Below, in pieces: positions 12,801-22,720 of a DNA stretch of 64,000 nucleotides (positions within the stretch are counted from its first letter, which is position 1; every line of letters starts with the position of its first letter). Made by a program: the position numbers and the translations under genes. Source of the stretch: Zea mays (Eukaryota > Streptophyta > Magnoliopsida > Poales > Poaceae); NCBI RefSeq assembly GCF_902167145.1, contig NC_050097.1, positions 224,955,034 through 225,019,033 of the forward strand. The letters are read 5' to 3'. A model generated the notes under the pieces. The model was not told the DNA's origin and searched no databases. It saw nothing but the letters and a program-made list of their open reading frames with translations.

Positions 12801-13314
12801 CGCGACGCACGGAGCCTCTTCATCATCTAGCTCATCAAGATCAACTTGCTCTACTTGAGAGCCATTAGTCTCATCAAACACAATGTCACAAGAAACTTCA
12901 ACTAGTCCAGTGGACTTGTTAAAGACTTTATATGCCCTTGTGTTTGAATCATAACCAAGTAAAAAGCCTTCTACAGCCTTAGGAGCAAATTTAGATTTTC
13001 TACCTCTTTTAACAAGAATAAAGCATTTGCTACCAAAGACTCTTAAATATGAAACATTGGGCTTTTTACTGGTTAGGAGTTCATAGGATGTCTTCTTGAG
13101 GATTCGGTGAAGGTAGAGACGGTTGATGGCGTAGCAAGCGGTGTTGACCGCCTCGGCCCAAAACCGATCCGAAGTCTTGTACTCATCAAGCATGGTCCTC
13201 GCCATGTCCAATAGAGTTCTATTCTTCCTCTCCACTACACCATTTTGTTGTGGTGTGTAGGGAGAAGAGAACTCATGCTTGATGCCCTCATCCTCAAGAA
13301 AGCCTTCAATTTGA
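9868..13314 (-). repeat. Tandem unit 3 of 3 (3447 bp)
   Basis: Third copy. Its right edge continues into uninterrupted integrase, protease and Gag, so this is the unit attached to the rest of the element. The junction at 9867/9868 is the same as at 6420/6421. Confidence 0.9.
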
Positions 13315-14142
13315 GAGTTCTTGAACTCTATCCCGTTGTCGCTTCTTATCTTTTTTATTCTTAATCCGAACTCATTTTGAGCCCGTCTCAAGAATCCGTT
13401 TAAGGTCTCTTGGGTTTGTGATTTTTCTTGCAAAAAGAACACCCAAGTGAAGTGAGAATAATCATCCACAATTACAAGACAATACTTACTCCCGCCGATG
13501 CTTATGTAAGCTATCGGGCTGAATAGATCCATGTGGAGTAGCTCTAGTGGCCTGTCAGTCGTCATGATGTTCTTGTGTGGATGATGAACCCCAACTTGCT
13601 TCCCTGCTTGACATGCGCTACAAACCCTATCTTTCTCAAAATGAACATTGGTTAGTCCCAAAATGTGCTCTCCCTTTAGAAGCTTATGAAGATTCTTCAT
13701 TCCAACGTGGGCTAGTCGGCGATGCCAGAGCCATCCCATGTTAGTCTTAGCAAATAAGCAAGTGTCGAGTTTAGCTCTATTAAAATCAACTAAGTATAGC
13801 TGACCCTCTAACACTCCCTTAAATGCTACTGAATCATCACTTCTTCTAAAGACAGTAACACCTATATCCGTAAAAAGACAATTGTAGCCCATTTTGCATA
13901 ATTGAGAAACACAAAGCAAATTATAATCTAAAGAGTCTACAAGAAAAACATTGGAAATAGAATGGTCAGGTGATATTGCAATTTTACCAAGTCCTTTGAC
14001 CAAACCTTGATTTCCATCCCCGAATGTGATAGCTCGTTGGGGATCTTGGTTTTTCTCATAGGATGAGAACATCCTTCTCCCCGGTCATATGGTTTGTGCA
14101 CCCGCTATCGATGATCCAACTTGAGCCCTCGGATGCATAAAC
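10903..14142 (-). pseudogene. Copia E pol, copy 3 (protease, integrase, RT, RNase H)
   Basis: Most complete pol of E. Just downstream of the splice acceptor (14143) comes the protease motif region ([15 protein letters not shown] type), then a frameshift near 14070. A 772-codon stretch (14072-11754) follows: GAG-pre-integrase zinc finger ([20 protein letters not shown]), integrase core with Asp in HMDLFSP and IRSDNG and Glu in NGVVERKN, then RT with YVDD. One residue of note: IRSDNGIEF has Ile where the other copies have Thr or Ser. The same three downstream breaks as in copies 1 and 2 follow. Inactive. Confidence 0.85.
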
Positions 14143-15365
14143 CTACAAAACAATTTTAGGCCTTGTTCTTAGGTACCCAAACGGTCTTGGGTCCTTTTAC
14201 ATTAGAAACAAGCACCTTGGGTACCCAAACACAAGTCTTGGAGCCCTTGTGTTTGCCCCCAACATATTTGGCAACTACCTTGCCTGATTTGTTAGTTAGC
14301 ACATAAGAAGCATCAAAAGTTTTGAATGAAACATTATGATCATTTGATGCAATAGGAGTTTTCTTCTTAGGCATACTAACATGTGTAGAACGCCTAGAGC
14401 TAGAAGCCTCATTCTTATAAATAAAAGCATGGTGAGAAACAGAATGAGTTTTCTTAGCATGGATTCTCCTAATTTTATCCTTAGGATAACCAGCGGGATA
14501 CAAAATATAACCCTCGTTATCCTGAGGCATGGGAGCCTTGCCCTTAACAAAATTAGACAATCTTGTAGGAGGGGCATTAAGCTTGACATTGTCTCCCTGT
14601 TGGAAGCCAATGCCATCCTTAATGCCAGGGCGTCTCCCACTATAGAGCATGCTTCTAGCAAATTTAATTTTTTTCATTTTCTAAGTCATGCTCATTAATT
14701 TTAGCACTAAGTTGAGCTATGTGATCATTTTGTTGTTTAATTAAAGCTAGGTGATCATGAATAGCATCAACATTAATGTCTCTACATCTAGTGCAAATAG
14801 TAACATGCTCAACGGTAGATGTAGAGGGTTTGTAAGTATTTAATTCAACAATCTTAGCATGTAAAATAGCATTCTCATCTCTAAGATTGGAAATAGAAAC
14901 ATTGCAAACATCTAATTCCTTAGCCTTAGCAATCAATTTATCATTTTCAAACTTAAGGCTAGCAAGAGATTCACTCAACTTGTCAATCTTAGCAATTAAA
15001 CTAGCATTATCATTTCTAAGATTAACAATTGAATCATCACAAATAATTGACTTCTCAACCTTAGCAATCAAATTGGCATTCTCAATTCTAAGGTTGGAGA
15101 TAGTGTCATGGCAAGTACTTAGCTCACTAGTTAATTTTTCATTTTTCTCTACCTCCTGAGCATAAGCATTTTTAGTCTTAACATGCCTTTTGTTTTCCTT
15201 AATAAGGAAGTCCTCTTGGCTATCCAAGATTTCATCCTTCTCATGAATAGCACTAATCAATTCATTTAATTTCTCCTTTTGTTGCATGTTAAGATTTGCA
15301 AAAAGAGTGAGCAAATTATCCTCATCACTAGAGGTTGCATACTTAGTGGAGGATCTTGATTTTAC
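14143..15365 (-). other. Probable retrotransposon intron of Copia E (1223 bp)
   Basis: On the minus strand the segment begins GTAAAATC after AAG at 15366 and ends TTTTGTAG before GTTTATGCATCC at 14142. It corresponds exactly to what element A lacks at 61962/61963. It has coding capacity continuous with Gag: a coiled coil (NLNMQQKEKLNELI, repeated NLRxEN motifs) and a tail ending WVPKNKA and a TAA at 14156-14158, 13 nt before the acceptor. A frameshift near 14670 separates the coiled coil from the tail (14677-14156). Splicing is inferred from the comparison; the borders are seen. Confidence 0.75.
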
Positions 15366-16772
15366 CTTCTTCTTCTTGTCGTCCTTTGCCATGAGGCACT
15401 TGTGGCCGACGTTGGGGAAGAGAAGCCCTTTGGTGACGGCAATGTTCGCGGCGTCCTCGTCAGAGGAGGAGTCGGTGGAGCTCTCGTTGGAGTCCCACTC
15501 CCGGCAAACATGGGCATCACCGCCCTTCTTCTTGTAGTACCTCATCTTTTCTCTCCTCTTTCTCTTCTTGTCGTCGCCCCTATCACTATCACTAGACAAA
15601 GGACATTTAGCGATAAAATGACCGGGCTTACCACATTTGTAGCAAACCTTCTTGGAGCGGGGTTTGTAATCCTTCCCCCTCCTTTGCTTGAGGATTTGGC
15701 GGAAGCTCTTGATGATGAGCACCATTTCCTCGTTGTCGAGCTTGGAGGCATCGATGGGAATCCTACTTGGTGTAGAATCCTTCTTTTCTTCTTCTGTCGC
15801 CTTGAATGCGACAGGTTGCACCTCAGGTGTTGAGGTGGCGCCTTGCTCGATGATTTTCTTGGAGCCTTTGATCATCAATTCAAAGCTCACAAATTTTCCT
15901 ATCACTTCCTCGGGAGACATTAGTTTATACCTTGGATCACCACGAATTAATTGAACTTGTGTAGGGTTAAGAAAAACGAGTGATCTAATAATAACCTTGA
16001 CCATCTCATGGTCATCCCATTTGGTGCTCCCGAGGTTGCGCACTTGGTTCACCAAAGTCTTGAGCCGGTTGTACATCGCTTGTGGCTCCTCCCCTTGATG
16101 AAGCATGAATCGACCGAGCTCCCCCTCGATCGTTTCCCTCTTGGTGATCTTGGTCACCTCATCTCCTTCGTGCGCGGTTTTGAGCACGTCCCAAATCTCT
16201 TTGGCACTCTTCAAACCTTGCACCTTATTATACTCCTCTCGACTTAGAGAGGCGAGGAGTATAGTAGTGGCTTGGGAGTTGAAGTGTTGGATTTGTTCGA
16301 CCTCCCCCGAATCATAATCCGTGTCCTCTTCCTTTGGTACCTGCGCTCCATACTCAACAATATCCCATATGCTTTTGTGGAGTGAGGTTAGATGATGCCT
16401 CATTTTATCACTCCACATAGAATAATCTTCACCTTCAAACATAGGTGGTTTGCCTAATGGGACGAAAAGTAATGGAGTGCGTTTTGAAATACGAGGGTAG
16501 CGAAGGGGCATCTTACTATACTTCTTGCGCTCATGACGCTTAGAAGTGGCGGATGCCGATTCCGAGCCGGAGGTGGAGGGTGACGTAGAGTCGGTCTCGT
16601 AGTAGACCACCTTCTTCATCTTCTTCTTTTTGTCACCCTTCCGTTGGGACTTGATGGAGGAAGAGGATTCCTCCTTGTGCTTGTGGGCAGACTCTCTTGA
16701 GTGAGTTCTCCCCGAGCTTGCGGACTTGTCGCCGGTCCCGATCTCACTCATGGCGGATGCTCCCGACATCAC
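14664..16772 (-). CDS. Gag of Copia E with coiled-coil extension
   Basis: 702 codons, structural protein of the virus-like particle. N-terminus is charged and Ser-rich. Then comes the Copia Gag core (PPMFEGEDYSMWSDKMRHHL, WDVLKTAHEGDEVTKITKRE, RFMLHQGEEPQAMYNRLK). A CCHC zinc knuckle CYKCGKPGHFIAKC lies near residues 376-389, followed by an acidic Ser/Asp stretch. After residue 469 the frame enters the probable intron and continues as a long coiled coil to HDLENEKN, where a frameshift ends it. The start at 16772 is supported by its position about 33 bp downstream of the primer site. Open but likely not functional in this broken element. Confidence 0.75.
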   Translation of the reverse strand: MMSGASAMSEIGTGDKSASSGRTHSRESAHKHKEESSSSIKSQRKGDKKKKMKKVVYYETDSTSPSTSGSESASATSKRHERKKYSKMPLRYPRISKRTPLLFVPLGKPPMFEGEDYSMWSDKMRHHLTSLHKSIWDIVEYGAQVPKEEDTDYDSGEVEQIQHFNSQATTILLASLSREEYNKVQGLKSAKEIWDVLKTAHEGDEVTKITKRETIEGELGRFMLHQGEEPQAMYNRLKTLVNQVRNLGSTKWDDHEMVKVIIRSLVFLNPTQVQLIRGDPRYKLMSPEEVIGKFVSFELMIKGSKKIIEQGATSTPEVQPVAFKATEEEKKDSTPSRIPIDASKLDNEEMVLIIKSFRQILKQRRGKDYKPRSKKVCYKCGKPGHFIAKCPLSSDSDRGDDKKRKRREKMRYYKKKGGDAHVCREWDSNESSTDSSSDEDAANIAVTKGLLFPNVGHKCLMAKDDKKKKVKSRSSTKYATSSDEDNLLTLFANLNMQQKEKLNELISAIHEKDEILDSQEDFLIKENKRHVKTKNAYAQEVEKNEKLTSELSTCHDTISNLRIENANLIAKVEKSIICDDSIVNLRNDNASLIAKIDKLSESLASLKFENDKLIAKAKELDVCNVSISNLRDENAILHAKIVELNTYKPSTSTVEHVTICTRCRDINVDAIHDHLALIKQQNDHIAQLSAKINEHDLENEKN

Positions 16773-16804
16773 TTCGAGCGGTTAAGCTCTAATGAAGTAC
16801 CGAC

Positions 16805-16815
16805 CTCTGATACCA
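16805..16815 (-). other. Primer binding site of Copia E
   Basis: The minus strand reads TGGTATCAGAG two bases inside the 5' LTR, matching the 3' end of plant initiator Met-tRNA, the usual primer of Copia elements. Confidence 0.85.
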
Positions 16816-16817
16816 AC

Positions 16818-18012
16818 TGAAAGTCGCCTAGAGGGGGGGGGTGAATAGGCAAATCTGAAATTTATAAAGTTTAAGCACAACTACAAGTCGAGGTTAGCGT
16901 TAGAAATATAATCAAGTCCGAAAGAGAGGGCGAAAGCAAATCACAAGCAAATAAGGCGGATGACACGGTGATTTGTTTTACCGAGGTTCGGTTCTTGCAA
17001 ACCTACTCCCCGTTGAGGTGGTTACAAAGACCGGGTCTCTATCAACCCTTTCCCTCTCTCAAACGGTCACCTAGACCGAGTGAGCTTCTCTTCTCAATCA
17101 ATCGGGACACTAAGTCCCCACAAGGACCACCACACAATTGGTGTCTCTTGCCTTGATTACAATTGAGTTGGAAACAAGAAAGAAGGAAGAAGAAAAGCAA
17201 TCCAAGCGCAAGAACTCAAATGAAAACAAATGTCTCTCTCTCTAGTCACTATTTGATTGGAATGATCTTTGGACTTGGGAGAGGATTTGATCTCTTGTTT
17301 GTGTCTTTGAATGAAGTCTAGAGCTCTTGTATGAGGTTTGATGGCTGAAAGCTTGGATGTATTGAAGTGTGGTGGTTGGGGGGTATTTATAGCCCCAACC
17401 ACTAAGTTGACCGTTGGTGAAGGCTTCTGTCGTATGGCGCATCGGACAGTCCGGTGTGCCACCGGACACTGTCCGGTGCGCCAGCCACGTCATCAGGCCG
17501 TTGGGTTCTGACCGTTGGAGCTTCTGACAACTGGGCCACCGGACAGTCCGGTGGTGCACCAGACAGTCACTATTCACTGTTCGGTGCGCCTTCTGTGCCT
17601 GCTCTGATTTCTACGCGCGCAGTCACGCACTGTAGCGTTTTACTGTTCCTCTGTAGACGATCGTTGGCGCTGTATAGCCGTTACTCCGCTGGCACACCGG
17701 ACAGTCCGGTGCTACACCGGACAGTCCGGTGAATTATAGCGGAGTGGCTCCCAGAATTCCCGAAGGTGGCAAGTTTGGAGTTTGGTTCCCTGGTGCACCG
17801 GACAGTCCGGTGCGCCAGACCAGGGCTGCCTTTGGATTGTCTTTTGCTCTTTTTATTTGAACCCTTTCTTGGACTTTTATTGGTTTGTGTTGAACCTTTG
17901 GCACCTGTAGAACTCACAATCTAGAGCAAACTAGTTAGTCAAATTAATTTGTGTTGAGCAATTCAACCACCAAAATTCATATAGGAAAAGGTGTAAGCCT
18001 ATTTCCCTTTCA
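16818..18012 (-). repeat. LTR shared by two tandem Copia bodies (5' LTR of E)
   Basis: 1195 bp, TGAAAGTCGCC to TTTCCCTTTCA. On its left it is followed by the primer site and Gag (5' LTR behaviour); on its right by the polypurine-tract complement and 3' interior (3' LTR behaviour). Palindromes of the CACCGGACAGTCCGGTG type lie at about 17440-17560 and 17690-17815. Confidence 0.85.
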
Positions 18013-18627
18013 ATCTCCCCCTTTTTGGTGATTGATGCCAACACAAACCAAAGCAAATATAAAAGTGCAGAATTGAACTAGTTTGCATAAGGTAAGTGCA
18101 AAGGTTGCTTGAAATGAAACCAATAATTATTCCTACTTGATATGCATGGATGGCTTTCTTCTTATTTAAAATTTTGGACCACGCTTGCACCACTTGTTTT
18201 GTTTTGCAAATGTTTTGGAAATTCTTTTCAAAGTCTTTTGCAAATAGTCAAAGGTATATGAATAAAATTTTGAGAAGCATTTTCAAGATATGAAATTTTC
18301 TCCCCCTGTTTTAAATGCTTTTCCTTTGACTAAACAAAACTCCCCCTCAATGAAATTCTCCTCTTAGTGTTCAAGAGGGTTTTTAGTTATTAATTTTGAA
18401 GAGGGTATACCAATTTGAAATTATATCAAAAATAAGATACCAATTGAAAAATCTTCTCTTAACACAAATTTGAAAGACTTTATTTTTGAAATTGGTGGTG
18501 GTGCGGTCCTTTTGCTTTGGGCTAATACTTTCTCCCCCTTTGGCATGAATCGCCAAAAACGGATACTTGTGAGTGAAATATAAGACCTTATTCAAACTTT
18601 CTCCCCCTTATTCAAACTTTCTCCCCT
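18013..18627 (-). repeat. 3' interior fragment of a second E-type Copia body
   Basis: Closely similar to 3184-3780 (3' untranslated interior with tctccccc motifs). It is cut at about 18627, where a short duplication of ttattcaaactttctcccc (18588-18606 and 18608-18626) precedes the return to element H. Its upstream pol and 5' LTR are missing. Confidence 0.8.
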
Positions 18628-18635
18628 CACGCTTG

Positions 18636-18958
18636 CAGGACAGTGTTGCACGCAACTACTTTGGATGAGGCAAACCCTCCGGGACTTTGGCTACAATCTG
18701 AGCAAAGTCCCACTCCTATGTGACAATGAGAGTGCAATCCGCATGGCGGATAATCCTGTTGAACACAGCCGCACTAAGCACATAGACATCCGGCATGACT
18801 TTTTGAGAGACCACTAGCAAAAGGGAGATATCGAAGTGTTCTATATTAGCACCGAGAACCAGCTAGCTAATATCTTTACCAAGCCTTTAGATGAGAAAAC
18901 CTTTTGCAGGCTGCGTAGTGAGCTAAATGTCTTAGATTCGCGTAACTTGGATTGATTT
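18636..18958 (+). pseudogene. Copia H pol fragment: RNase H C-terminus
   Basis: Plus-strand continuation of [38 protein letters not shown] and [11 protein letters not shown], ending at a stop after [10 protein letters not shown]. An internal stop TAG lies at 18815-18817 (after FLRDH). The beginning of RNase H, including the first catalytic Asp (DSDYAG), is lost in the deletion at the E junction. Inactive. Confidence 0.85.
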
Positions 18959-19729
18959 ATAACATACATGTGCTCTATGCCTTTGATCAAGTTACTTTAT
19001 GCATTTATGAGATTTGTTGTTTATTTATGGTGCTCAAGTTGTGCAAGGGATCCTGGGACCTCACAAGTCCATGTGTGAGTGATGCACATATTAAGGGGGA
19101 GAAGTGCTACAACTTGACTTTTTGAGACTAACATTTGTGTTTGAGTTTACTTTATGTAGTCTCAAAGGTGAATTGAAAGGGAAAGGTGAACTTGGACCAT
19201 GCAAAGACTTCCACTGCACTCCGGTATTGGTGTACTCACCTCCAAGTTCATTCTTATTATCTTATTGCCTTTTGCTCTTAATTGACGATTTGGTGAGGCA
19301 ATGGGGTTAAAAGGCCAAAAATGATCCCGTTTTGGTGCTTAATGCCAAAGGGGGAGAAATTAAGGCCAAAGCAAATGGATCAGCTACCACTTGAGAATTT
19401 TGAAAATAGTAGAGTTAGAACTTTTGATTTATCAAAATACTCGTATTGCAAAATTTGGTCTCTTGTGGGGAGATTTTATGATTATGGGAAAAAGGGGGAG
19501 TTTTTGGCACTTGATCAATTTTTCCATTTGAATATCTCTCTTTGTGCCTAAACAAGTGTGTTCGACTTAGAGATAGGAAAATGAGTTTGATTTGCAAAAA
19601 CAAACAAAGTGGTGGCAAAGAATGATCCAAATATGCCAAATTTGAGTCAAAAACAATTTGGTCTTCAATTTGAATCGGTGTTGCATTGCTTTTGGTTGTG
19701 TTAGCATAAATCACCAAAAAGGGGGAGAT
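18959..19729 (+). other. 3' untranslated interior and polypurine tract of Copia H
   Basis: Non-coding interior between the pol stop and the 3' LTR. It holds several PPT-like motifs: aagggggagaag near 19093, aaagggggagaaa near 19346, aaaaagggggag near 19490, and the true tract AAAAAGGGGGAGAT ending at 19729, directly before the LTR. No gene seen. Confidence 0.8.
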
Positions 19730-20982
19730 TGAAAGGGAAATGTGCCCTTGGGCCATTTCTATTATATTTTGGTGATTAAGTGTCCAACACATACTAAGTG
19801 AGTTGGTTATGTGTCAAACAAGCAAGAAGTGCAAATCATGTAACAAGGTATGTTTCTAGACTTAGTACATTGGTTTGAGTACTAACATATTTTGTCTAAG
19901 TGCTAGAAACAGAGAAAAGAGAAAGAGAAAAGGACTTGGCTCCGAGCAGCCAATACTCAGCTCAGTCTGGCACACCGGACTGTCCGGTGGTGTACCGGAC
20001 AGTGTCCGGTGCGCCAGGCTCGCTTCCGGCGAACTGGCCACTCTCGGGAATGTTTGGCGGCGTACAGCTATAATTCACCGGACTGTCCGGTGGTGCATCG
20101 AACTGTCTGGTGAGCCAACGGCCGCCAGCGCAATCCGCGGGCGACGCGTGGCACGCGCCAACGGTCGGCAGGGGCACCGGACTGTCCGGAGTGCACCGGA
20201 CAGTGTCCGGTGCGCCAACTGCCACGGTGCTGCAATGGTCATCTGCGCCAAAATAGGAAGGAGATTTGCACCGGACTGTCTAAAGTGACTGTCCGGTAGT
20301 GCACCGGACTGTCCGGTGCACCACCCGACAGAACGAAACTTTGGCCTTCCTTGTTGGCCTCCAAGAGCTCCTAGCTGCCTTGGGGCTATAAAAGGGACCC
20401 CTAGGCGCATGGAGGAGTCACCCAAGCACACTCTAAGCATTACAAGACTTCTAGTCCTCACTTTCATGCAATCGTTCATCGTTCTTGAGATTGGAGCACT
20501 TTTTGAGTTGTAAACTCCCCGCGCGTGTTTTGTGTGCTCATCTTCTCACTTGTGTGCGTTTTTGCGGTGTGGATTTAATTCTAGTGTGTGTTGCTCTTCC
20601 CAACCTTACTCCGTGCTTTCATTGTGATCTTTGTTGTAAGGGCGAGAGACTCCAACTTGTGGAGATTCCTCGCAAACGGGAAAAAGAGATAAGCAAAGAA
20701 AAGTTGTGGTATTCAAGTTGATCATTGGATCTCTTGAAAGGGGTTGAGTGCAACCTTCGTCCATTGGGACGCCACAACGTGGAAGTAGGCAAGTGTTACT
20801 TGGCCGAACCACGGGATAAAATCGCGTGTCTCTTGTGTTGATCTTTTTGTGATTGTCTTGCCCACAAGAACTTGCTTCGCAACTACTTAGTAGCACTAAC
20901 GTTTCTATAACCAAGATTTTGTGGCTATTAGTTGTTGAATTTTTATAGGATCACCTATTCACCCCGCCTCTAGGTGCTCTCA
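19730..20982 (+). repeat. 3' LTR of Copia H
   Basis: 1253 bp, TGAAAGGGAAATG to GGTGCTCTCA. TATAAAAG at 20387-20394 is the probable element promoter. Palindromes of the CACCGGACTGTCCGGTG type lie between about 19970 and 20325. The next five bases, catcc, should be the target duplication in F. Confidence 0.9.
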
Positions 20983-22720
20983 CATCCTCCAACCTGTATG
21001 ACTCAATAGAGGACACAAAAGAGTAATGTTCACAAAAATGAGAGACTCGAGATCGAGTGGTTACCCCCTTATGAATATCGCCGAGGATGGAGTTCGGGGG
21101 GTGATCTCTTTGAATCACTTGATGGACTCTTGGGTGTGGCGGTCTTTGACCCTGAATTTCTTGCTCATCTTCCTTGTCCTTATTGACTTGATCTCCCCCT
21201 TGATCATTATCCTCCTCTTGAGGTGGCTCATCCTCTTGATCTTCATCTTCATTGTCTTGAGCCTGTTCCTCATCTTGAGTTGGTGGAGATCCTTGCATGG
21301 AAGATGATGGTTGATCTTGTGCTTGTGGAGGCTCTTCGGATTCCTTAGGACACACATCCCCAATGGACATGTTCCTTAGCGCGACACATGGAGCCTTTTC
21401 ACCATCTAATTCATCAAGATCAACTTGCTCCACTTGGGAGCCATTAGTCTCATCAAACACAATGTCACAAGAAACCTCAACTAATCCAGTGGATTGGTTG
21501 AAGACTCTATATGCCCTTGCGTTTGAGTCATAACCAAGTAAAAAGCCTTCTACAGCCTTAGGAGCAAATTTAGATTTTCTTCCTCTTTTAACAAGAATAA
21601 AACATTTGCTACCAAATACTCTAAAATATGAAACATTAGGCTTTTTACCGGTGAGGAGTTCATAAGATGTCTTCTTGAGGATTCGGTGAAGGTAGAGCCG
21701 ATTGATGTAGTAGTATACGGTGTTAATCGCCTCAGCCCAGAACCAGTCCGGAGTCTTGTACTCATCAAGCATGGTTCTCGCCATATCCAGTAGAGTTCTA
21801 TTCTTCCTCTCCACTACACCATTTTGTTGAGGTGTGTAGGGAGAATAGAACTCATGCTCGATTCCCTCCTCCTCAAGAAAGCCTTCAATTTGAGAGTTCT
21901 TGAACTCCGTCCCATTGTCACCTCTTATTTTCTTGATCCTTAATCCGAACTCGTTTTGAGTTCGTCTCAAGAATCCCTTTATGGTCTCTTGGGTTTGAGA
22001 TTTTTCCTGCAAAAAGAACACCCAAGTGAAGCGAGAATAGTCATCCACTATTACAAGACAATACTTACTCCCGCCGATGCTTATGTAAGCGATCGGGCCG
22101 AATAAATCCATGTGGAGTAGCTCAAGCGGCCTGTCGGTCGTCATGATGTTCTTGTGTGGATGATGGGTACCAACTTGCTTCCCTGCTTGACATGCGCTAC
22201 AAACCCTGTCTTTCTCAAAATGAACATTGGTCAGTCTCAAAATGTGTTCTCCCTTTAGAAGCTTGTGAAGATTCTTCATCCCAACATGGGCTAGTCGGCG
22301 ATGCCAGAGCCAACCCATATTAGTCTTAGCAATTAAGCAAGTATCGAGTTTAGCTCTCTTAAAATCAACTAAGTATAGCTGACCCTCTAATACTCCCTTA
22401 AATGCTACTGAATCGTCACTTCTTCTAAAGACAATAACACCTAAATCTGTAAAGAGACGGTTGTAGCCCATTTTACATAATTGAGAAACTGAAAGCAAGT
22501 TATAATCTAAAGAATCTATAAGAAAAACATTGGAAATAGAATGGTCATGTGATATAGCAATTTTACCAAGTCCTTTGACCAAATCTTGATTTACATCCCC
22601 GAATGTGATAGCTCTTTGGGGGTCTTCGTTTTTCTCGTAGGAGAACATCTTTTTCTCCCTAGTCATGTGGTTTGTGCATCCGCTATCAATTATCCAACTT
22701 GAGCCCCCGGATGCATAAAC
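20983..22720 (-). pseudogene. Copia F pol (protease, integrase, linker), cut by H
   Basis: Minus-strand frame open to about 22666. From the right: protease region ([11 protein letters not shown] type) just after the splice acceptor, then a frame change near 22665, GAG-pre-integrase finger ([20 protein letters not shown]), and integrase with Asp in HMDLFGP and IRGDNGTEF and Glu in [14 protein letters not shown] has Gly where other copies have Ser. The Glu/Gln-rich linker runs to SIESYRLED, where the LTR of H interrupts it; the final residues of the open frame are LTR sequence. The rest of F lies left of the window. Inactive. Confidence 0.85.

Larger units (their letters stand above)
1971..18012 (-). 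mobile_element. Copia element E with internal tandem triplication
   Basis: Minus-oriented Copia with a 3' LTR at 1971-3183 and a 5' LTR at 16818-18012, primer site at 16805-16815, Gag at the right and Pol towards the left. The two LTRs differ at a few percent of sites by eye, so it is older than element A. Its interior is swollen by two extra copies of a 3447-bp segment. To the right of the 5' LTR another element-interior fragment follows (18013-18627), so the LTR is shared by two tandem bodies. Pol carries stops and frameshifts; non-autonomous. Confidence 0.8.
1086..20982 (+). mobile_element. Copia element H (Opie/Ji-type), split and partly deleted
   Basis: Plus-oriented Copia seen in pieces: reverse transcriptase (1086-1970), RNase H (18636-18958), 3' leader with polypurine tract (18959-19729) and 3' LTR (19730-20982). 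The 5' part is off the left edge, separated by the gypsy insertion. Element E fills 1971 to about 18627. On resuming, H lacks about 140 codons between its reverse transcriptase and RNase H, so a deletion accompanied or followed the insertion of E. H itself sits in Copia F, whose pol resumes directly at 20983. Confidence 0.75.

Noticed and set aside
2974..13314. Treating the three identical pol blocks as a gene family
   Set aside because: They are one damaged element body repeated with LTR fragments between; none has Gag or a complete frame.
17454..17732. Open frames rich in Cys/Arg/Thr inside LTRs (also 20075-20479, 46028-46690, 57184-57804)
   Set aside because: They follow the palindrome arrays of the Copia LTRs and recur wherever those arrays do; no domain, no codon bias, both strands open.
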